Source of the DNA: Nemertoderma westbladi
Lineage: Eukaryota > Xenacoelomorpha > Nemertodermatida > Nemertodermatidae
Direction of reading: 5' to 3'
Length of the DNA stretch: 48,396 nt
Assembly: GCA_032718475.1 (NCBI GenBank)
Contig: JAUCBJ010000775.1
Span: 1-48,396, forward strand
Of the stretch, positions 23,101-32,100 are shown in pieces (the first letter of the stretch is position 1; every line of letters begins with the position of its first letter). The translations under genes were made by a program, and so were the position numbers. The notes beneath the pieces were generated by a model. The model worked only from the letters and a program-made list of their open reading frames with translations, did no database searches and was not told the DNA's origin.

Positions 23101-26100
23101 ACAGAACCATTTGAAGTGTTATGGGGCGTCCTCCAAGGAGACACACTTGCACCATTCTTGTTCATTATTGTGGTTGACTATGTTCTACGCATGTCCTTAG
23201 ATCATCATAATGATGATGGGGTGATGATAACTCCACCTACTGGCTCCAGAAGTCGAGGAAATCCTGCCAAGTACCTAACTGATCTAGACTTTGCTGATGA
23301 CTTAGGAGTACTCTCAGAATCATTAGAGGGAGCCCAGCGGCTCCTCAGCTCATTAGAACATGCTGCTTCTAGTGTTGGTCTTTTTATTAACTCCAGAAAG
23401 ACCAAAATTCTGACAGTTAACTTTGAAAGTCCTCAGCAAGTCTCTGATCGGATGAGCATAAGCTCAAAGGATGGTATGCTTGAGCATGTGGACGACTTCT
23501 GTTACCTGGGATCATGGATCCGGAAGTCAGGTGAGGACCTTCGAATACGTAAGGGAAAGGCATGGGCAGCCTTGAATAGGCTTTCCAGGATTTGGAAGTC
23601 ACCTAGAATTAATCGGAAACTTAAGGTCCGATTATTTAGAGCAGCAGTAGTTCCAGTACTCCTCTACGGGAGTCCATGCTGGGCTCTAACTGCTGAGGAC
23701 ACCAAATCTCTGGATGGCACATTCACAAGAATGCTACGCCGGGTACATTGTGTCAAGTACAATGCACACATCTCCAACCAGACACTATATAACATTGGAG
23801 GTGTCTCATTGGTTCCCCCAAGCTTGACACTAGAACAATTGACAATCGAAAATTGTTGCATCAATCTACAAATTCGAGAGAAACAAATCTAGGTTCGATC
23901 CAAAACCAAAACTGATCTAATTCCCAATAAATTAATACAACTAATAAATTGGACTATTCCGCAATACTAAATTAGTGAATAAGTACCTATGGACTGGAAG
24001 CTGCTATAAGGAAACCATTTTTTGTAGAATTAATGCCTAAAAATGCTGATTCATAATAACATGGTGTCAATGTTTAAATGCGAAACGATTAACATCATTG
24101 CGGGGAATGTAATGTATGTTGATGAATGTGAATGAATGTATGTAATGTATGTTTGCCGCCGGTTTAAATTATATTGGCACTGACAGTAACAATGCAATGC
24201 GCTGCACACCGGTGCACATACCACATTAACGGCACAACTGCAACCGTTAATGTTTTAATGTTTTTAACGAGCATTAGTTGGTCAGCTGGGCGCATATTTT
24301 TTTTATTTGTAATTTTTATTCCAAAGTGAAACATTTGCAGGATAATAATGATATAGTGTGATACTAGCTTTTACTTGTGCTATTTGTGTACTAGTTATTG
24401 GCTTATGTACTTCATTTTATTTTTCTCGCTTTCAGACCAAGGAAGACATTGAACATTTAAGAGTCTGTCATTCGATATCTGTTCTCGATCTTTCCCATAA
24501 TACACTTGAAGACACTGAAGCAGTCGATGTCCTTGCGGATATGGATAATCTCCATGTCCTCAATCTTATTGGAAACGGTCTTATTAAACACATTCCGAAC
24601 TATAGGAAGACTCTTATTATTAAGTAAGCCATATTATATAACTTATAGACCCCGTAAATGCTGTTCTAAACCGATCTGTCAGCCGACTGCCAAGGATTTA
24701 GGGTTAATGAGCCTAAATGTAGAAACGAGAGGCCAATTGATATTAATCTTACATAATAAGTAGAAAATAAATTAAAGATGAAGGAAATGAAATTAGCCCA
24801 ATGAGTCCCAAAACCAGCAAAAGTAAAGTGAGTTCGACTCGCTATTTTGTGTCGGGTGAGCCGGTGCACAAAGCATCGCGAACGAGTGTGCCGAATTTTA
24901 CGCATTAACTTTAGTTTGAGCTCTAAAAAACTGACTGCGCTCTATTTATTTTGATTTCAAGCTTTAAAATTTAAATTTTAATAATTAATTAATTATATAA
25001 ATAATATTAATTTTGTTCTAATTCAATTTTGGTAATGTAACGAAAATTAATTTACAATATATAACGTAATAGGACAATATGATAATGCTATAGCGATAAT
25101 CGCTAATATACAACTCACATCGCTATTAGCGAAAAATACAATTCACTGAAAAATACAATTCACTTATTATTAAAAATTAATTTACCTGTAGTTGAAATTT
25201 TTAGTTTAGTATTAGAATTTTAGACCAAAATATCTATGATCTGGTCATCATGCGCCACTGGCATTGGTGGTTCCACTACATTGTTCTTATTACTATAAGA
25301 AGCAACAAGTTTACTTACAGTAATTATAATACTTAAATATTACTTTTATTACTATTATATTATTTTTACTTAAGCGAACAGCCAAAAAGAGTATTTATTC
25401 TTAAATTGTTACTTTTTCGGTCGAATATATCCCAAAATCGGGAGAAAAAATTTAACTTTTTTTCCCCAGGGAAAAAAAGTAACCCATAGGATTGCATTGA
25501 TTTTACTTTTTTTCCCGGCGAAAAACGTAAATTAAAATATTTTTGGTGGGATTTCTTAAATTTTATTACATATATTGATATGTGATAAACGCTTCGCAAA
25601 CGTCGCGATCTTTGCGAATGTTTAGAATATTTTCTTAAAAGTAAGAAAATCGATGACTAACAAACATTTTTTATAACTATTCTAGAACAAATTATATTAG
25701 TTCTAGATAAAAAAAAGTACTTTTAAATAAATCGCTAGTATGTTCTAGAATATTTTCAAACCCAACCCTAACCCTAACCCGAACTCTATCCCTATCCCTA
25801 ACCCCATAAACCCAACAATAACCCTACCCGAACTCTATCCCTATCCCTAACACTAACCCTAACCATAAACACATAAATTCAACCCTAACCAAAACCCTAA
25901 CCAAACTTAAACCCAAACCTAACGAATTCATACATGGACTTCTAGAATATTATTTTATATACTACTACTACTAGGATCGGCATGCTGCATTGCAGCTGCA
26001 TTTTTAAGAATGCTGTGCCGGCTTATCGACGAAATTGCACCGCCACAACTCCCTATCACCCATGACATTTGCTAGATCATCCGCATCTTCAAGGCCAGTG

Positions 26101-29100
26101 TCCTTTAAGATGCGTCTCAAGAAAGCCATGGGCTGTCCACCATGCTTATTCACTCCATGAGGCTGCCAAAGTACACGATTATGCACTGGCTGGTCCTCAC
26201 GGCGAAAGCAATGTCCTGCAAAGCGGAGGCGATTTTGTTCTAGTGTCAAGCTTGGGGGAACCAATGAGACACCTCCAATGTTATATAGTGTCTGGTTGGA
26301 GATGTGTGCATTGTACTTGACACAATGAACCCGGCGTAGCATTCTTGTGAATGTGCCATCCAGAGATTTGGTGTCCTCAGCAGTTAGAGCCCAGCATGGA
26401 CTCCCATAGAGGAGTACTGGAACTACTGCTGCTCTAAATAATCGGACCTTAAGTGTCCGATTAATTCTCGGTGACTTCCAAATCCTGGAAAGCCTATTCA
26501 AGGCTGCCCATGCCTTTCCCTTACGTATTCGAAGGTCCTCACCTGACTTCCGGATCCATGATCCCAGGTAACAGAAGTCATCCACATGCTCAAGCATACC
26601 ATCTTTTGAGCTTATGCTCATCCGATCAGAGACTTGCTGAGGACTTTCAAAGTTAACTGTCAAAATTTTGGTCTTTCTTGAGTTAATAAAAAGACCAACA
26701 CTAGAAGCAGCATGCTCTAATGAGCTGAGGAGCCGTTGGGCTCCCTCTAGTGATTCTGAGAGTACTCCTAAGTCATCAGCAAAGTCTAGATCAGTTAGGT
26801 ACTTGGCAGGATTTCCTCGACTTCTGGAGCCAGTAGGTGGAGTTATCATCACCCCATCATCATTATGATGATCTAAGAACATGCGTAGAACATAGTCAAC
26901 AACAATTATGAACAAGAATGGTGCAAGTGTGTCTCCCTGGAGGACGCCCCATAACACTTCAAATGGTTCTGTGTCACCGTCAACAGTAGACACAAATGTT
27001 GTCGAACCATCGTATACTGATCTGATTGCTGCAATAATTTCATCAGGAATCCCATATAATGAAAGTATGCTGAACATACGTGAGCGAGAGACTGAATCAA
27101 AGGCCTTGAAGAAGTCAACAAAGATAACAGCCAGATGCCTGTCTTTCTTTTTTGATAACTATTCAATTATCCTTCTAAGTGCCAAAATGGGCTCCATGGT
27201 CCCACGACCTTTACGGAACCCATTCTGATTTCCACGGAGCAGTCTCTCAATGGGATCCCTGATGCGATTTAATAGAATTCTATTGTATAGCTTTGCAGCA
27301 ATCGAGATCAATGAGATTCCCCGAAATGAACCATAGAGTGTTAGGTTGCCCTTCTTGGGAACTGGCACCAACTTATTTGTTTTCATTTCTTGTGGGACTC
27401 TTGTTGTTCGGTACATGTCTACTATGATGGGATAGATGAGCTTTAAACACTCAGGTATTTTAAAGACCTCAGGGGGAACACCATCTACTCCACTTGCACG
27501 ATTGGTCTTAATGCTCTTTGCAGCAGCCTTCACTTCTGCAAAGGAGATATCACCAATGGGAATATCTGGGAGTACAGACTCAGACACTTTTACTTCTATA
27601 AAGTTATCAGGCAATACCCTGTCATTATTGAGGAGCTTTTCAAAGTGGGCCTTCCAACCATTGAGGCGATCGGCTGGTGATTCAGCCTTAACCTTAGTGG
27701 TTGGTTGGCTTTTTCGACCAGCAAGCAAGTTAAGTTGATCGATCTCCATGCCTGGGATGATTGCCTGCTGTCGTCAGCATCATTGATGGCATCAACCTGT
27801 TGGTTTATTAGCTCCTGTAAATTAACAGAGTACTGCCTGTTCACGTTCAGGGACCTAGATGCAGCCTTAACTGCATTCTTGGCCGCTGTAGTCTGTTTGA
27901 GTCGGGACTCTTTCTGCGCCTTTTAGAGGTCATTTCGGCACTTCTGAATTTTGATGTCAGTCCAGGGGGCCCGTTTCCTGTTTCGAGGGTATACAGGAAC
28001 TGTTTCTGCAGCTGCTAACTTAACTGCCTCAGTGAAGGCAGTATAGCCCACACAGTGATCTGCCGCCTCAGAGGCAAGAACCTCATACCTGTTGCTCAGC
28101 TGTAGTGTGAAGCTGGATCTCACACTTGGCTGTTGCAACAGAGAGGACCAGTCATACCGCGGCAAGGCAGATTACGTTGTTCTGCTAGCACGCAGACTAA
28201 GTCTTACCTTGGCCACAATAAGGCGGTGATCACTGGAGAAGGGTCGTAGTGTAAATACATTACAGTCTTGTATAGAGCTCCTGTATTTCCTACGAAACAG
28301 GATATGGTCTATCTGGGACTTGAGACCACTGGGTCCACTATGAGTCCATAGCTTTCCAGTTCGCTTCTTGAACTGGGTTCCAGCCGAAAACAATCCATTT
28401 CCAGAGATAAAATCCTGAAGATGGACGGAATTTCGGTTAACACTATTGCTATAGACCCAGGGCGATGTAGGTGATTGATGCAGACTTGCATTAAAGTCTC
28501 CCAGGAATATTAAGAATGCATGCTGATCCACCACTCCATCAGTAGCTGCTTGTAGATTCTGGTAGAAATTTTCCACCTCCTCCACAGGGGCAACACTAGT
28601 TGGAGAGAAGCACACAATCAGAACCACCTTAGGAAACTTCTTAGCCAGTCTTCCAGAACATGAGAAGTGGCAACGGATGATGCGGTTAGAGATTTGGTCT
28701 ATTTTGTCCAATGCTGCATGTGCAGTTGGATTCATCAATAGACCAATTCCACCATTGCCACTATCATCTGCTGAAGCGAGGGCGAGTCGCCAACCGCCCC
28801 CCATGTCCTTAATCAGAACCTCATCAGTCTGTCCAGTCTGCATTCGGTGCTCTTGAACACCCACTGCACTAAGAGAAAGCTTATCTGCCAAGGCAGTCAG
28901 CTCACCTTGTCGCATTGGGGACCCGAGTGTTAGGGTGTTTACTGAGGCTAGTCTAGTGACTTGCCTCAGATTCACCAATGGCTTTGTTGGTCGGGGTGGA
29001 ACATGAGAGTAGCCTCCAACTCCAGAATCCCTCTCCCCCTCACAATCTGGCCTCCCTGGTGACCCAGGGTTTGGGCCAGAAAGGTCATCAGGAAAGGGAT

Positions 29101-32100
29101 TCAAAGAATCGTTTGCCGCTCTCTCTCCAGTAGGGGGTGAGACAGGCAGCCGGTCAGGAGATAACTGACGCCTGTGAGGCCGATTGTGTCCAGTCATTCC
29201 ACTGGCCTCTAGTGGCTGGACCTCCGCATTACTAATGTAATCCATAGTGGGGGTTGGGGGGGTGCTTTTTTGCCGAGTCAGCTCTCGGGGCAAATGCCAC
29301 ACCCTGGTTTGCCATTCCACAGGGTAGGTGTCGCAGTGGAGTCAGATATGAGGCCCATCACCCATATCTACTCTGGCGCACATGACCCACCATTGGCTGT
29401 GCAGCTCATCTGCTGGGTCATGCCCTGTACCCCTGCTGCCAGGTGCAGGTCGCAGTGAAGTGCACTCAGAGTGGACATGAGAACACTCTACTCATGAACA
29501 GCCATTGGTAGATCACCATCTGCCTGGCCAGGCCATATACCACTGCAGCCAAGTATATAGGTCCTTAATCCAGGACCAAGGGCGTCCTTATCCCAGAACG
29601 AAGGGGGTCCTAGTTACAGGACCAGATTTGCCCTAGTAAGAGGGTCTATGCAGCTACAGGTGGCACCTCCTTTATGCTGCATGGAGGTGGCAAGTTTTCT
29701 TGATCAATGACCTAGAATACCTGACCTGACAATTTTATATACAATCTGTACTATTAACATGTATATATATATATAACATTCTAAAATTATGTGAACAATA
29801 CTAATACTGTCATACTAATGTCATACTGTTATATACTATAGAACATGTTAGCTATTTATTTAAAAATATTTTTTTTCTAGAACTAATAATATATTTTGTT
29901 CTAGAAAAATTTAAAAAAAATTGTGTTTAAAAAAAAAATAATTACGCCCCCAAGCGAGGCAACTGGGAAATTTAATCATTATTACAATAAATTGACCAAT
30001 AAATATAAATATAATAATATATTATATTATATTATATTATATATAATAATAAATATAAATATGTTAAAATAGATATAGGAACTACACACATTAATCGATA
30101 ATAAAATTGAAAATTAATTAACTAACAGGGATTATTGTTATAATATCGTAAAATAAGGTCATATTGAACAAATATCGAAAATATATGAAAATATCGATAT
30201 AATTAATTAATTAATTAATTAATTAATTAATTAATTAATTAATTAATTAATTAATTAATCGAATTTCGAAAAATATCAAACCGAGAGTAAAAATATCGAG
30301 AATAAAAATATCGAGTGTAAAAATAACGAGAGTAAAAATATCGAGAGTAAAACTATCGAGAGTAAAAATATCAAGAGTAAAAATATCGAGAGTAAAAGTA
30401 TCGAGAGTAAGATGAGATTGCACTGTTAAACCTCTAGATAGTCATGTAGGAATTTTCAATTTTGACAATATCACCACCGAAATAAAATACATCGCTATTA
30501 TTTAATCGGCCACTTTTCCTAAATTTTACGATTTTAGTTTTCTTTTCCGAACACCATAAATGTACTAGGTTTAAAGCTAACTGTATGTCTGTGGCCCTGT
30601 TCGAGTAAATGACTAAATCATCTGCATAAAATATAATAAAAATAGTGTGTGCTATAAAGTTACTAAAATAATTTAGCCGAATTTGCAATCTGAACAGCAT
30701 TTTTCATTTGTGAAATAGTTTTTATCAGATTTTAAGGTAAGACCAGTAATTTACTTACTACTACTTGAAAACGTTATTGTTAAAATATAACTCACTTTAT
30801 ATCTTGCAATCGAGACTGTTCATTCCCATTGGAATAATTCTAAGTTATATTGTTTCGGGCATCTGCATTCGTTATTGGTTTCGTATGTGAAATCACATCT
30901 CAAAAGTTGAGAACATGAACAAGTGAATTGTATTTAAAATTTTCATTAAAAATCCTCCGATTGCAAATCTATTTAAATTTCTTCTAGCTTGGCCTATATT
31001 CGATGGGATTTTTTTTTTTACTTAACTTGTTATTTTCGATAATACCTTCGTAGCGGATAACTATTTTATATAATCGATAGATCGACCATGACCTTTAATA
31101 CATAATATGTTTTCAGGTGTAAAAAGTTGACCTACCTGGATGACAGACCGGTGTTTCCAAGGGAAAGGGCGTGCACAGAGGCGTGGGCTGTTGGGGGTAG
31201 GGAAGCAGAAAAGGAGGAAAGACAACGTTGGATAGATAAAGAGAGGCAGAAAACAATGGTAAGCGTTACAGAAGGATTTATTTTTTTAATTTCGTGAAGG
31301 GTTGATTGTATTTTTCATTAGGCATTTTTCATTTGCGTGTAAAAGTACCACTTTATAGTGTAACGGACTGGGGATTATGTTCGCGAATAATCGAAGTGAG
31401 AGAGCGCTCATAAAAATACGAGATTCAGAACACCGTAAGGTACTTACTTTGCAATGCTGTGTATTTATTGTTAGATCGTATAGCCACAGCTTGCTTATAA
31501 GTAACATCATTTTTGAAAAGCTTTTGTTCAAGAAAAATTATATTTGTCATAGTTATAGAGGCTCAAAGTGAAAAAAGTTTACACTGAAATTAACTGCTAA
31601 CAGAAGGTAATGCAGCATCAATGTATTGGCTATCCGCTACCGCTACAGTCTGCTTGTTGGTGGAAGCTAGTATTTCAAATGATGATATTATTCGTTTGGA
31701 GAGGTTGCTCTTGTTTACAACGTATCTCGTTACTGCAATTGTAATCTCCCGGTGTTTTTTCATTCACGTATAATTATGTTAAAGAAAGATGTTTTGTACT
31801 TGTACATTATCGCCAAGAGAATGAAAAAATATAACTTTTTAAAGCCCCCCAAACCATTTTCAGTCTTTGTTTCTCGACAAAATTCGTTATTTAAATTTGA
31901 ATTTAAAATTGAATTTGAGTTTGATTGAAAATTGAATTTTAATTAAAACGCCACTTTTTCGATCGCATATCGCTGTATTGCCGACTGCTGGTGTGGGAAA
32001 CATTTTACCCAATGATCCTGTTCAATAATTTAATATTAAATTAAACTATTAAAATTCCACTGTATATTACTTGTAATCTATATTCTTCTCATCAACGGTA

